Below, one piece after another: positions 33,957 through 45,660 of a stretch of 64,000 bases of DNA. The DNA lies in NCBI GenBank assembly GCA_051453625.1, contig JBOZIK010000001.1:251455394-251519393 (forward strand). Reading direction: 5' to 3'. The notes under the pieces are model-generated. The model made no database searches and had not been told where the DNA came from. It saw only the letters and a program-made list of their open reading frames with translations. How positions within the stretch are numbered: position 1 is the stretch's first letter; every line of letters starts with the position of its first letter. This DNA is from Welwitschia mirabilis (lineage: Eukaryota; Gnetophyta; Gnetopsida; Welwitschiales). Made by a program: the position numbers and the translations under genes.

Positions 33957-36549
33957 CATTGTTCCTTATGGTATATAACTCACAACCATCAACATGCATG
34001 AAGAAAAAATTTTATTTATTAATATTATTGATGTCAAGTCCTAAGAAATCAGAAAATAAATTGATTTAAATCTCTAAGATTTGATATTTGAACTTACATA
34101 GTTATGGGAAATAGGTCTAGTAACTTTTTAACTTGAAAGATATTTTAATGTGGACTATTCATGATTTTCTATTATATGGATATTTTTCTAATTTTAAGGC
34201 TAGTGGGTGTTATGCTTGTATATTTATGGAGAAGACACATGTCCAGCATATCTTCCATATAGCAAAAAAGTAGTTTACATGGGACATAAAAGGTTCCTCC
34301 CTAGTGATTATACATTTAGAAACTAGAAAAATTAATATAATGAAAAGGTGGAATTTAGAAATCTCTAAAGTGTTTGACTGGTACTCATGTTTTAGAAAGG
34401 TGAAAAAAATGAATAAAATATGGTAAAAACTTGACAAAGAAAAAAAAGCCCATAGGTGTAGATGATGATTCACAAGATATTTTTAGATGAACAAGAAGGA
34501 TGGTACTTTATGTTATTATTGGATGAACAAGAAATATGGTACTTTATGATCCTTCTTATTAGAAGATGAGATGACATAGTTTTATCTTATTTGCATTTGA
34601 TGGTATTAGCTAATGGTCATTCCTTGGACTATGTTAATAACTTCATATGTATTTGTAGGATATGTCATCTGTCACACCTTGTTATGATGCTCATTGAAAA
34701 GAATACATGTGAAAACTTGCTTTTAACAATTTTAGACATTAAAGACAAATCAAAGGATAACTTAAAGGCACATCAAGATTTATAGAATTTAAAGCTAAGA
34801 AACCCTTTATATCCATAAACAAAAGAAAATAAGAGAACATGATTACCTCAAACAAAATATGTTCTCACACAAAATGAGAAAAATATATCATGTCACATGC
34901 TACATCATATATGTTTAAAAAATCTTAAGGGACTAAATTCACATGACTATTATGTTCTTATGAAGCATTTACTACCAATATTATTGAAGGATGCTTTAGT
35001 TGATGCAATACCCTTATGTGTGAGTAATTATCAATTTTTTTATTCTTCAATGTTTTATGCTTAAAGGTGGTTGATTTAAATGTTTTAAATTTAGTACAAT
35101 ACAAATGTTTTGTTAGCTTATGCATATTTGAGTAATACTTTCTGCCTTCTTTTTCCATAATAATAATATATTTTTTGGTGCATCTAATTAAAGACTTGTA
35201 ATGTTGTGGATTATTATATATAGATAGATGTAGTTATTTGAGAGGTAAACTAAGTGTTAACTAAAAGATGATGAATTTTCTATTATAATATTACTTGAGA
35301 ATTAACATATTCCCTGTTCAACATTCCCCTTAGAATGAGAGGATTTAGATTTCCTCTTTGACTTTATCTTAAGAGGTTTCTCCTGAGGAGGAGGAGGGGC
35401 CTCTCATTTCCTAATCTCATTAGCTACCCTTCAAAGGACCATAATTAAGCCTGATTGTCTTGCAGTGTCTATGAGATGTAATGCCTAAATGAAGAAGAAG
35501 GATAGGTTAATCTACTGCTCTAGGTCCAGGGCTTTAAGAAATATAAAGTGCAAACCTGATAGTTTTGAGCAATAACCGGACTAGATGAAGTATCATTATA
35601 TCATTTCAGCACCCAATCCCCAAGGGAGCGGAAGTACCTTATAGCTGATGTACCCATTAAGTAGCGTAGGGATACTACTAGGAAAAATAGGGATTTCTTC
35701 CATTATCCTCTACTTTCAAGAGGAATTCTTTTGCAAGTAGCTAGGATTTTCAAGAGTATAGAGAGAGAGTCTTTTATGATTTCGATGGAGATTTTCTTAA
35801 AATTAGTTCACTGCTCTCTCCATCTTCTATAGAATGGGGTGATATTGGTCCCTGGTTCTCCCTTGAGCTTATGTAGGGGGGCTTCCCACCCCACGGCCTG
35901 CACCTTGTTTCATAACTTGGGGCATCATTTAAACAAACCAGGATCAGACGATTCTATAATAAGAGTTGTTCCCATGGCTGTTCTGATTTGTAAATGATAA
36001 TGTTTGATTCTCTTGGCGATATTTATTGGAAATGGAAGGGGGACATTATTGAAAATCAGATCATTTCTCATATGCTATATATGTCAATAAGTCAATCAAA
36101 TCCCATCATTCTTACATGCATCAGATGCATTGCATAGCTTGTAATAACTCTTCATAATTATCATTAATTCTTTACTCCACTTGTATTAATGAAAAAGAGG
36201 ATTTGCATCTTTAGGATAAGACTGGCAGATTGGACATGAAGATGCAACTTGGAAACCCCTTTTGCACAGCTGGTCTCTTGTGATAATTTTGTTATAATAC
36301 TTCAACTAGTAAAGTATGTTGATTTTATATAGGATTTAACCCTTATAAAATTTCTCATATGTGTCATCTTTTCAATATTTTTTTGAGGAGGATCTACTTT
36401 GCTAGGTCTTTATTGCATATGTTCCAGTCTATCAAATTTCGTATAGCTCTGCTAAGGTGTTTTCTTAGATAAGATTCTCCCTCGATGGTGTTCCAGGTAG
36501 GGTACATGTAATTGATCAAATCACTCTATGGTTGCCCTTCCTTGAAAAT

Positions 36550-37970
36550 CCTTTTAAGGACCTGGTGAGCTCCTATGAGGAGATAGTCTTCTAGCCTTTG
36601 GATACCATAGCCTCCAAACTCCTTAAGACAAGCTATTCTCTTTTATTTATAAAGATGGATGTGATTTTAATCTTTTCCTCTCAACCAGATAAATTCCTTT
36701 AAAATCCTATTGCTTTTTTGAATAATTTTCTTTGGAAGGTGGTGGGGGCGATAACGGAAGCTGTGTATCTAAAATAAGAGATTAGGCATGAGTCTGCTAA
36801 GATGATCTTTGCTTTAGAAGAGAAGAAGTTATTCCACAAGGAATTGCATCATCTCTAAATAGATTTAAGAATGTAGTTCCAAGTAATGGTCTTATGTCAG
36901 TTCCACAAAGGGATTCCTAGGCAAATATCCTAAAGGTCTCCCATTTTAGTGCTTAATATTCTAGCAATTTCATCCCATCTGATACTTATTCTACATAATA
37001 TATGAATTCTAGATTTACTCCAATTGATGTAGAGACTGGTAGCTTTTGTAAAAAGATTCATGGAATCCTTAATGGCTTTTACTTGTTGATATGAAGCTTT
37101 AGTCATGATGATTGTATCATTTATATAAAGATTATTAATGAATGTTTGACCTCCTATCTTGATACCAGATACTCCATTACTTTTTAGAAATCCTTGTACG
37201 ACGTTCATGACAAATAGAAAAAGATATGGGGATAATGGGTCCCCTTGTCTTAATCCTCAACCAACTGAGAAAACTTGGATTTATGGTCGTTAACCTTCAC
37301 ACTAAATTCATCTAAAGCTTACATGTATATCTAAAGATTGATGATGTCTTTGTAAAAATCAAATTTCCTGAGAATAAAACATAAAAATTGCCAACTAACA
37401 GAATCATAAGCTTTCGCTATGTCTAATTTAGTAATAATAATAGGAAATTTATGCTTTTTAATAGAATGTATGACTTCATGATTCAAGAGAATTTAGTCCT
37501 AAATATACCTAGATCAGATGAATTAAGCTTGATTCTCAAAGATCACCTTGGGAAGTAGGAGGTGATATGGCCCACCATGATTTTCACAAAGATTCTATAA
37601 AGAACATTGCAAATACCTAAAGGTCTAAAGTCTTCCATTGTATTGGCATCCCGTTTTTTAGGAATAAGAATGGCCCTAATTCTATTCATTTCCTCGGGGA
37701 CGCATTTGTTATGAAGAATATGCTGCATGACATCTTGTAGGTTATCCCTCTAAAATAGAGAATTAAGACTTGAAAATTTCNNNNNNNNNNNNNNNNNNNN
37801 NNNNNNNNNNNNNNNNNNNNNNNNNNNNNNNNNNNNNNNNNNNNNNNNNNNNNNNNNNNNNNNNNNNNNNNNNNNNNNNNNNNNNNNNNGGTATTTTCTT
37901 ATTTTCTAAAATAAGATCGGTGGTGATATCATTCCATTTCCATATTCTCTTAAGGTGAGCCTGCATTTCA
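36550..37970 (-). pseudogene. LINE ORF2 reverse transcriptase domain
   Basis: Minus-strand reading gives NKCVPEEMNRIRAILIPKK (37543-37728), FRPLGICNVLYRIFVKIM, GLRQGDPLSPYLFLFVMNVV (about 37256-37197) and INNLYINDTIIMTKAS in place of the FADD box. Then come SRIHILC, LGIPL and a C-terminal GGYGIQRLEDYLLIGAHQVL block near 36620-36560. GLRQGDPLSPYLF is diagnostic for plant LINE RT. The catalytic ADD has become IND, and a 109-N gap (37781-37889) interrupts the N-terminal part. Confidence 0.85.
37781..37889. other. Assembly gap (109 N)
   Basis: Run of N in the N-terminal part of the LINE RT. Confidence 0.9.
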
Positions 37971-38349
37971 TTAACTATTTCCTATTCATTTTTAACTATG
38001 TGGTTTCTAATGATAAGCCTTCTGATCCTATTATTAGTTCTATGCTATTTGGTCTGTTAGAATAAAAACTTGATGTGCTTATCCCCTTCTTTAAGCCACT
38101 TAATCCTTGATCGTTCTCTCCAGTAGTTTCCCTCATTTGCATTTATCTCTTGGACTTTCATGAAATATTGATATTCCTTGTTATAGAGGTTATCTTAGTC
38201 ATCTCCATCTTCTTGTTCAGTTTGGATTTTCTAGATCTCTTCCTCTAGGTCCTTTTTGGATTCAAATCTTTTTTTTATCTTTCCTCCTCTAGTCCTTTTT
38301 ATGGGCTTTTAAGGTGTTCATGCCTCTGTAGAAAAAGGTTAATGGATAA

Positions 38350-39140
38350 GTACAATCATACTGGCTCTAAATTTTATCTATTAGGATTTTGGTCTTTGTC
38401 CTTATAAACCCATAATGTTCTATTTGAAATGGAGTCCTCTAGGGCTTTATCATCCCGATTCTGTATTTAATTGTACAGTGATCTGAAGCTATTCTATTTT
38501 ATCCACAATCTTTGATTAAAAGCTTTACTATGTCCTTTCTAATGAGAATTTTGTCAATTCTGAACATTATTAGATTGCTTCTTGTTCTTCTATTAGGCCA
38601 TGTGTATTTACACCTAACAAGTGGGATATCCAAGATGGCATTCTATACCATAAAGTCTTTAATAATTGCAGCCTCTTTAGAGTTCCAGTTTTTACCCCTT
38701 GTTTTCTCCTAATGGTCTAGGCATTGATTAAATTCTCCCACTATGAGCCACTTGGATTTGTCTATCACAATCCTCTATAATTCCTCTAATGTGGAAGCTT
38801 TATCTTGATCATTTTGAGGGCTATAGATGTTTTTTAGAGTTCAACATTCTTTCTTAAGAAAGATAGTTAGGTGGTTCTTGCTGCCATTAATTAATTTTGC
38901 CTCCTTATTCATGAGAATCATGAGGCCTCCTGAGTTTTCTTAAGCTACAGTGATAAAAATGTTCCACTGCTACCCTAGATTCTCTAGTTTTATACCATCC
39001 CGCATTTTTGTTTCTTGTAAACAAACTAATTTAATATTAAATTGACTGATAAGATTTCTTATGATCTTTTTTTTATAAGAGAACCCTCATCCCATGCAAT
39101 TCCAAAAGAGACAATCCATTAGATTTGTTTTCATCTCTTT
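38350..39140 (-). pseudogene. LINE ORF2 endonuclease domain
   Basis: Minus-strand frames give LLFWNCMG (family LSWNCRG), LVCLQETKM (catalytic Glu), IYSPQN, WLIVGEFNQCLDH (family GGDFN), YTWPNRRTRSNLI, RIDKILI and ASDHCTI (catalytic SDH). These are the ordered motifs of the APE-like endonuclease that nicks target DNA in L1-type elements. One Asp (GDFN to GEFN) and several frames are changed, so it is inactive. Confidence 0.8.
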
Positions 39141-39299
39141 TTGGGAGCTTAACCTTTTTTTAGAGTATTTTTTATGGTAGCTTGGAATCTATTGGCCACA
39201 TTCTCTATGGTTTCCCTTTGTCGAAAAACTCTATGACTAGGTCTTCCTCTTATCTAAACTTTCATGTCATTTGACTCTTCTATGTTTAGTGGAATTTGG

Positions 39300-40221
39300 G
39301 GTTGCTGAGTGTTATCTTCTTTCATAAGAGGTTGGAAGGAGTTGTACTCCCTCTTTTGTTGCTTCTTTTTCTTGTTTTCCTTAGGGAATACCATAGTGTT
39401 TTTCACCAATTTTTCCTTGTTCTATTTATGCAGACAGTTACTCTGATTATGCCTAGTTTTTTCACAAAAAGAATAAGTTTCTTTTTGTTTTTCTTCAATG
39501 TCAATAAGCCTTTTATTTGCATTCTTCCCTTATGTGGTCCACTCTCCCACAATGAGAACATCTCTTTTCTATAGAAATGCATCTCCCTAAAATATGTCCT
39601 AACTTCCCACAAAGATTACATGAAATCGAAAGTTTCTTATAAGTAACTTCAAGGTTGTATGTGCCCCATTTGGATCTAAACTTTACAGATTGTATCTCCT
39701 TTATATCTTCTAAGCTCATCCAAACATAAAATCTAGCAAGGACCATCCTCGTTTGCTTAATGGTTATTCTATCAAGTTTATTAGTTCACCAAACTGAGAC
39801 GTAATTTTCCTTAGAAGAACTTCATCAAAAAACTTCAGAGGGAACTTGTGGATTCAAATCTATATTGGTAGTTTCCTGAATATGTTCAGGTCTGATTATG
39901 TCCCTGATGTCCATTTGACTAGGGCTATCTCCTCACTCTAAAAAAGTAAGGTCCTCTCGCAATAACCTCATTCCAATCTCATTCATTGTCCAACTAAAGA
40001 AGCACTAATCCTTCTGTTATAGCTATAACTTTAACTTTGCTGATCCTCATCCATTTTATTTCTACCCATTCTCTAATAAGATCAAGTCTGGGTCTTGGAC
40101 CAAATGAAACTAATTTGTTGATTAAACTATATTAGAGTTTCTTCTCTATCTTTGAACATGCACCTTTGTCAATATTTAAGACTAGGGTTTTTCCTTCCTT
40201 AAAGAACTGAGTATTCTCCAT
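39300..40221 (-). pseudogene. LINE ORF1 with CCHC zinc knuckles
   Basis: From the ATG at 40221 (MENTQFFKEGKTLV...) the frame, with stops, gives a DUF4283-like N-terminus (VIAITEGLVLL, FFLRKITSQFGEL). The open segment 39513-39746 then holds MVLARFYVWMSLEDIKE, KLSISCNLCGKLGHILGRC and RCSHCGRVDHIREEC, two CCHC-type zinc-knuckle motifs. This arrangement is typical of the nucleic-acid-binding ORF1 of plant L1 elements. Confidence 0.8.
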
Positions 40222-40440
40222 TTTGGGGAACAAGCCCCTCTTTAATCCCTAAGTCAAATCAATGCAGAAGTAACAGCAAAAATCTGCAACTTACCCAAAG
40301 TGTGTCTATCTAGTGGTCAATACCGCCCCCTGTGTATCATAGCTTCCTAGAACCAAAACCATCCCCACCAATCTGAAGTCTTTTGAACCCTAGCTTCCTC
40401 CTATGTTGAAGCCTCAATCTACTCCACAATCCATGGTCTA

Positions 40441-43400
40441 AATCCTTTGTCTCTTTTAATGTTTGAGCATAGTTTATCTTAGCCTATTGTATGGGATATA
40501 TTTTACATGTTCGACCATGATAAGATGTATTTTTGTTGAGACATTTTTATAAAATTAGAATTTAAATTTTAAATGAATACATTACCATTTTTTTTTATTA
40601 GAAGTATGAATCATTATTAATAATAAATAATATTTTATTACTTTCACTAAAGTTATTTTGAACTATAGGTAACTTCACCATACAAAAGGAGGGTCTTCAA
40701 CATTACCTTTAGTAATATTTTATTACTTTTATTAATATTTAATTAGATTTATCTTTAACATTCCAATGTTAATCCCAAACCTAATAAAAGAGGAAGGTTT
40801 GCACTACAATAATGTTTATGTAAGAAAATTAGATTATGTAAATAGATATATTGTTGACACAGTTATTTTTTATTGTAGGCTGTAGCACGTGGAGAAAGAA
40901 GTCAAGAGTGACCTAGTTATAGTGATTTAAAGAAATTAATTAAAATTTGAAGCAAGTAATGCTTATGAGTACTTTCTTGGAAAATCTTTTTAATCCTTTT
41001 TATCTAGTTTGATTTTATCTTATCAACTCCTCTCTTTCCCTTATGAATATCTTTTGCAATGGAGTTTACTAAATGTCAAACAATTCTGCTTATAACTTCC
41101 CTTTGACTAACTGCTTTAGATGAATAGTGTTATTAAATTGAAGATGGATGCCCATCAATCTCCACAATTTTTGCAACATGTGAAATGATTTCATTAACAA
41201 ATATGTTTGTCTTTGGACTTAGCTACATTTGTTATCTTCTTGCAAAGAGTGAACCTTGCCATTTCTCTAACAACCTTTTTAGCTATAGAGATTGCATCAC
41301 ACCCTATTTAGTGTCACCATTTTTTTGTGAAATTATTGGTCACTAAGCTAAGTCCTTTTTGAGATCTAGTTATTTGATTAGTCTAATAATGACGTTATTA
41401 AGTATTATTCAAATAGGAAAGACTACAGTTATGAGTGTTTGGCAAAAATGCATTGATAGTAAGTATAATTCACAAAGTCTGCTTTACAGAAGGCATACTC
41501 TACTTCCACTCAACCACTTGAAGAAACCCTGAAGACTTTTGGTGTACATTGAAATTTAGCAAGTTTTAAAGAGCATTTTATATGGATGTAAAGCAGGTTG
41601 TAATCATGGTTATAATTGATGCTGGTTAGGGTTCATTCCTATTCCATAAAATGGGTCAAGATAAAGGTGTCAGTGATAAATGCCTTCTTGTCGTTTGGTT
41701 ATGAGGTACTCTTTTGTGACATCCACATGATCTGGCTTCCATATTTTTTCAATGTATTGAGGTCACAACTAGTTTGTACGGATGAGTTCTTAGAATTTTC
41801 TGACTACATTCTATAATCCTACTGAGTTGTTGTAAAGCTTCTAAAAATAAGGTACGTTCATAATATGAAATCCTACGAAAACAGAATATAATGCAATTCA
41901 TTTTGTTAAAAAGGCCCTCAGAATTGTAGTCCCCTGCAATGCTTAGATCTCATGCACACTCTGCATTACGTAATTTATTCAGAATACATCCAGATTCGCA
42001 TGAGGGGCTTAACAGACAATCAAAGCTAACGTTTGCATGGCTTAGAGATTTGGTAAAGCGATTATCTGCAGCATGAAGCTATCACACAGAGAGAAAAGGT
42101 GCAGAAAGTGTAAGCTGAGAGTGAGAACTCTAAGAATAAGAGAGAGTCTGCTTTGTTTTTCGAAGGCAATTTCTCAAAAGAAGAAATGGTTGCATGGCAT
42201 GACTATATGTATAAAGTCAATTTGTTTGTTATTTTATTTAAGTAAATATTTCAGTCATTCATAATACGAACGCTTCTGTCTAGTCACACATTGCTTTATT
42301 AGATAACGTATTATATCTTTGTTATTCCATGAGAAGTGAGAACATATGTTTACAATTTCTTCTTTTTGTTGTAGATTATAATTATGAATGCGAATAGACA
42401 TTAATAGGTTATTTGTCCTCTTAAGAGAGACATCAACTCTAGAGAAGAGGTTTGACTATGGTTTCTATTTAAACCTAGTAATAATTTAATATTTTTATAT
42501 TAAAGTAATTTAAGTGTTTAAAATGAAATGAAGAACCGACAAAAACGAAAGACATTAAATCAAGTACAAAAAACAAGATTGTACCAGTCTAGCCTAAGTG
42601 TACTCCACTCTCAGGTGTAAATCAATTCCCTTATTTTAGGTTTGCTTAATTCTTTAGTAGTCATAGTTACAAAGTTTATTTGAGGCTGGTCTAGAAACTT
42701 TCATCAACTTTAAACCTTGTGAAGTCAAATTCATAGATTTGGTCCAACAAAGCTCCGACAAATCTTAATGGTGGATAGATATGCAAAAGTTAGAGCAAGA
42801 TTAGATCTCATTTAAAGCTTTGGTTACAAAGAACGATATTAGGAAAGTAAATGTAACAAGGGATTGGAGACTTTATAAGATTTTTGGGAAATAGCTATTG
42901 GAAATGGTAGAAACTTGCTCAAAACGCACCGACATTTCTTATATGGTATGGCCCTACATGCACGAGATCCTTCTGAAATTACTTGGTACCTATTTTATTT
43001 GCATTTTTACTTTTTTTTTTAAGGCAATTTGTCATTTTTGGGAGACTTGCAAGTTAAACTACATCTATACATTTTTATTTGAAAAAATGAATTTTTATAA
43101 TGAAACCCAAATGTACATGAAATGCGTAATACATAAAGGACATCTATTATCATAATGTTTTACTCCCTACATTTCATCAACTCAAAGTTAAAAAAACTTT
43201 GAAGAAATTATGAGTTAACAATTAAAACAAATACAGCAATATCTAAAAAGAAATTCTAAATTGCATTTGCATTATCAAAGATTATTTTTTCTCATTTTCA
43301 CACCTCTAGAAAGATAAAGTTGGGTTCATGACAAAAATATAGGAGCGTTATTGGTCTTCATTTCATGTACATTATTAGTATTGCTTCCCTTTCTCTAAAT

Positions 43401-43470
43401 AATACAGTCTTATAGAATAAATAGGAAATTATAGCTTGTATAATCAGTGGTAAACATGTCAATAAAATGA
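40441..43470. other. Non-coding stretch, no gene recognised
   Basis: Short ORFs only. About 41870-42200 is somewhat less AT-rich than its surroundings but shows no recognisable product. CACTACAATAATG at 40802 resembles a CACTA terminal sequence (see the entry at 43480-44004), weakly. Confidence 0.5.
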
Positions 43471-43479
43471 ACTAAAAGG

Positions 43480-44004
43480 GGGCTTTCAATAGCTAAAAGA
43501 GCCATCATGAAGTTCCATTAGAGAATTAAAAAAACATAAGATCTAAAAGGGTTTGAGTTTTCATGAACTTAAAGTGAGCTTTCAACAACTAAAAGAGCCA
43601 TCATGAAGTTTCATTAGATCATTAGAAAAAACATAAGAGCGATCATTGATTTTCAGTTTCATGATGGCTTTTAACCAATGTTATGTTTCAAATTCATTTA
43701 ACCATCATTCACTTTCAATTTCATGATGGCTTTTAATCATAATTAATGTACAAATATAATAAGGGTTACTAAAATTGGTGATAGTTGTATCTTTCATTAA
43801 TGTAAGACTTAATGATAGTTTAATTAATGATAGTTTAACACTGTCATTATTCTCTACTATTATGACATTCATATGACGAAAGGGATGATAGTTTATAAAA
43901 GTCATGAAGTAATTATCATAAGGAACATAACAATAGCTAAAATCCATCATTAAGACTTTTGCTAATAGTTTTTAGCTATCATTAAAATTTATTTTTGTTG
44001 TAGC
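43480..44004 (+). repeat. Direct and inverted repeat cluster, possible CACTA terminus
   Basis: A segment of about 65 bp occurs twice (43482 and 43573, both with CTAAAAGAGCCATCATGAAG). Its reverse form, TTTCATGATGGCTTTTAA, occurs twice near 43660 and 43718, with further TGATAG/CTATCA copies to 43985. The stretch ends TTTTTGTTGTAGCA, close to the inverted CACTA terminus TTTTTGTTGTAGTG. Repeated short motifs beside such a terminus are what transposase-binding subterminal regions of CACTA elements look like. It could also be an unrelated foldback element. Confidence 0.4.
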
Positions 44005-44049
44005 AACTCCTAGTTAAAAATGAACATCATCATCTAATTATGCACACAA

Positions 44050-45000
44050 GTATATCCACATATGACATCGTAAAAATATTTAAGATAATGTTCAATAACA
44101 AATCAAACATCAAGTTCCTCTATCTTCTGAACAAGATAAATAGTCTTCATATGGAAAGACGTAAAGAATTCGAGGTAATTGATGAACTTTGAGAAATCAA
44201 GGATAGTCATGACAAGAACACAAACGATAATGCATTTCAAGGAAATTCTTGATTAAAATTGCTTAATTGGTACCAACATATAACCAAGTTATAGTAACAC
44301 CATTAGCTATTAGAAAATTAAAAACCATGAAATTTCAAAATGCTATCTAAGATCCTAGTAGATGTTAATAAGTAATATAAGACATGTTAGTGAACTGGTG
44401 TAGAGCCAAGTTTGCAACAGGCAAAGCTAACTAAAATGAAGGTAGTAGCAACCAAGGTTAGCAAAGGGACAGCTATGAAAGTGACACAGTAAGCCAAAAT
44501 AGTAGGATAAAGAAGGTGATAAAAAGAAGCAACACTAATAAGGTTGAGTAAGATAAAAAGAAGGGGAAAAAAAGATAGAAACGAAAAAAGAAAACCTAAG
44601 TGTGGGGAATGTTGTATGAATGATCACTAGGCATTGAATATGAATTCTCATATGATCAGATTTTAAAAAAAAAAAAGGTTGGTTACATCAAATAAAGAAG
44701 ACAAGGCTAGCATTGTAGTCTTTTAATAGAAAGAACCCATGCACTATGTTAGATTCATGGAGGAGGAAAGTTAAAAAGGAGTCAAACCAAATGGATTTTC
44801 AAAGGAATTCAATTGTAAGTATTGAAGCAAACTATTAAATAATGGGTACTAGAGCATGTCAACATATGACTTCATGGAAGGATTATTTAATATGTCAAAT
44901 GAGAAGTTCTAAATCATAGTCAAAATAGCATATACGAATTCACCATCAATGTTTAATAGTGGAACAATATTAGTGAAATATTAAAATGGATTAGTTAGAT
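44050..45000 (+). pseudogene. copia-2 gag and protease-linker remnant
   Basis: IFKIMFNNKSNIKFLYLLNK and INSLHMERRKEFEVIDEL-EI match the copia gag pattern (NKSNTKFLYLLNKLNSLHMEEGKSM-EFV-EFE-I). A Lys-rich stretch (KKRKKKT) and a decayed zinc knuckle (CGECCMNDH) follow near 44590-44630. The protease motif that should follow is too decayed to place. Confidence 0.65.
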
Positions 45001-45660
45001 TACAACTAAGAGATGTTTTGTATATTTTTAAAATAAAATAGAATTTTTCTTTTTTTAACTAGTTATATTGATTCAAAAAGACTTTAATATTAATACGATG
45101 ACAACAAATAGAATAATGGTTAAATCTATCTCACTAGTCAGTTAGAAAGAAATCTAATTAATATACTTAAATGATAAAGAATTAGCATCTAAAGAAGAAA
45201 GAGTAATCTCTTCAAGGAGTGAAGAGCAAGAATTTGAGTTTATGCTTCTAGAAATGCATCATTTGGAAAATTTATCAAATAAATCCATAGATCATGCTAG
45301 ACTTAGCCATTCAAGGATAACTCACCTTAAGAGAGTTCTTTAAGACATGAAAATGAAGAATTTAAACTATGGGGCATGCATGTTAAGTGAGGCCATGAAA
45401 CAACTGTTTGAGAGCATTAATTACAAAGACATAAAAAAGTTGTAATTAATGCACTTTAATGCATGTGAACTAATGAGAATTGGAATCTTAAGAGGCAAAC
45501 ATTATTTTCTTACTTTTATTAATGATTATTCTAAAAAAGCATAAATAGTTTATTTTCAATATAAGTCATAAATTTTTTAGTCTTATTCAATATTAGAAGA
45601 ACCAAGCATAAAAAGATGTTCATGGTAAAATTAAAAGCTTGTACATCAATAATGAAAAGG
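45000..45660 (+). pseudogene. copia-2 integrase, left part
   Basis: Reads HARLSHSRITHLKRVL, MNLNYGACMLSEAMKQLFE-like (GAG-pre-integrase), GKHYFLTFINDYSKKA-IVYF (first catalytic Asp) and KIKSLYINNEK (family KIKCLRTDNGGE). It stops exactly where copy B begins. Confidence 0.7.
45656..45660 (+). repeat. Left target duplication AAAGG of copy B
   Basis: AAAGG directly before TGTTATATCC; the same five bases follow the element at 49846-49850. Confidence 0.65.

Larger units (their letters stand above)
31995..35160 (+). pseudogene. CACTA (En/Spm) transposase remnant, TNP2 type
   Basis: On the plus strand the decayed frames show, in order: the transposase-associated domain (NAFINYAHAN, ILCCSCKKCQTAS, VREHLILYGIVSYG) at 31995-32190; KVLKYFFLIPRLKRFYR near 32655-32705 (family KVLRYFPLIPRLQRL); LILAID-FNLF-NM near 32925-32960 (family LATDGFNPFGNMS). 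After a (GT)n run and gap come VYNSQPSTCMKKKFYLLILL from 33966, LWTIHDFLLYGYFSN at 34152, MLIEKNTCENLLLTILDIKD near 34690 and LNSHDYYVLMKHLLPILLKD near 34935. These are the successive blocks of plant TNP2 transposases, which cut and paste CACTA DNA transposons. Stops and frameshifts make it inactive. Confidence 0.85.
35290..40440 (-). mobile_element. L1-type LINE retrotransposon, degenerate
   Basis: The minus strand carries a non-LTR element in standard order: a 5' leader to about 40440, ORF1 from the ATG at 40221, ORF2 endonuclease (about 39130-38350) and reverse transcriptase (about 37970-36550), and a Lys/Arg-rich tail near 35390-35300 (KPLKIKSKRKSKSS). No LTRs bound it. Stops occur throughout. 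A poly(A) tail and target duplications were not seen clearly, so the outer limits are approximate. It lies directly after the TNP2 remnant and may have inserted into that CACTA element. Confidence 0.8.

Noticed and set aside
32974-34069. ORFs of over 330 codons on both strands
   Set aside because: Almost all residues are unknown because they run through the 935-N gap; the remainder is a GT repeat.
33957-34080. A second copy of the CACTA N-terminal segment at 32120
   Set aside because: CATTGTT-CTTATGGTA occurs in both, but the sequence after the gap fits the downstream TNP2 block (VYNSQPSTCMKKKF) and continues in order, so it is not a duplication.
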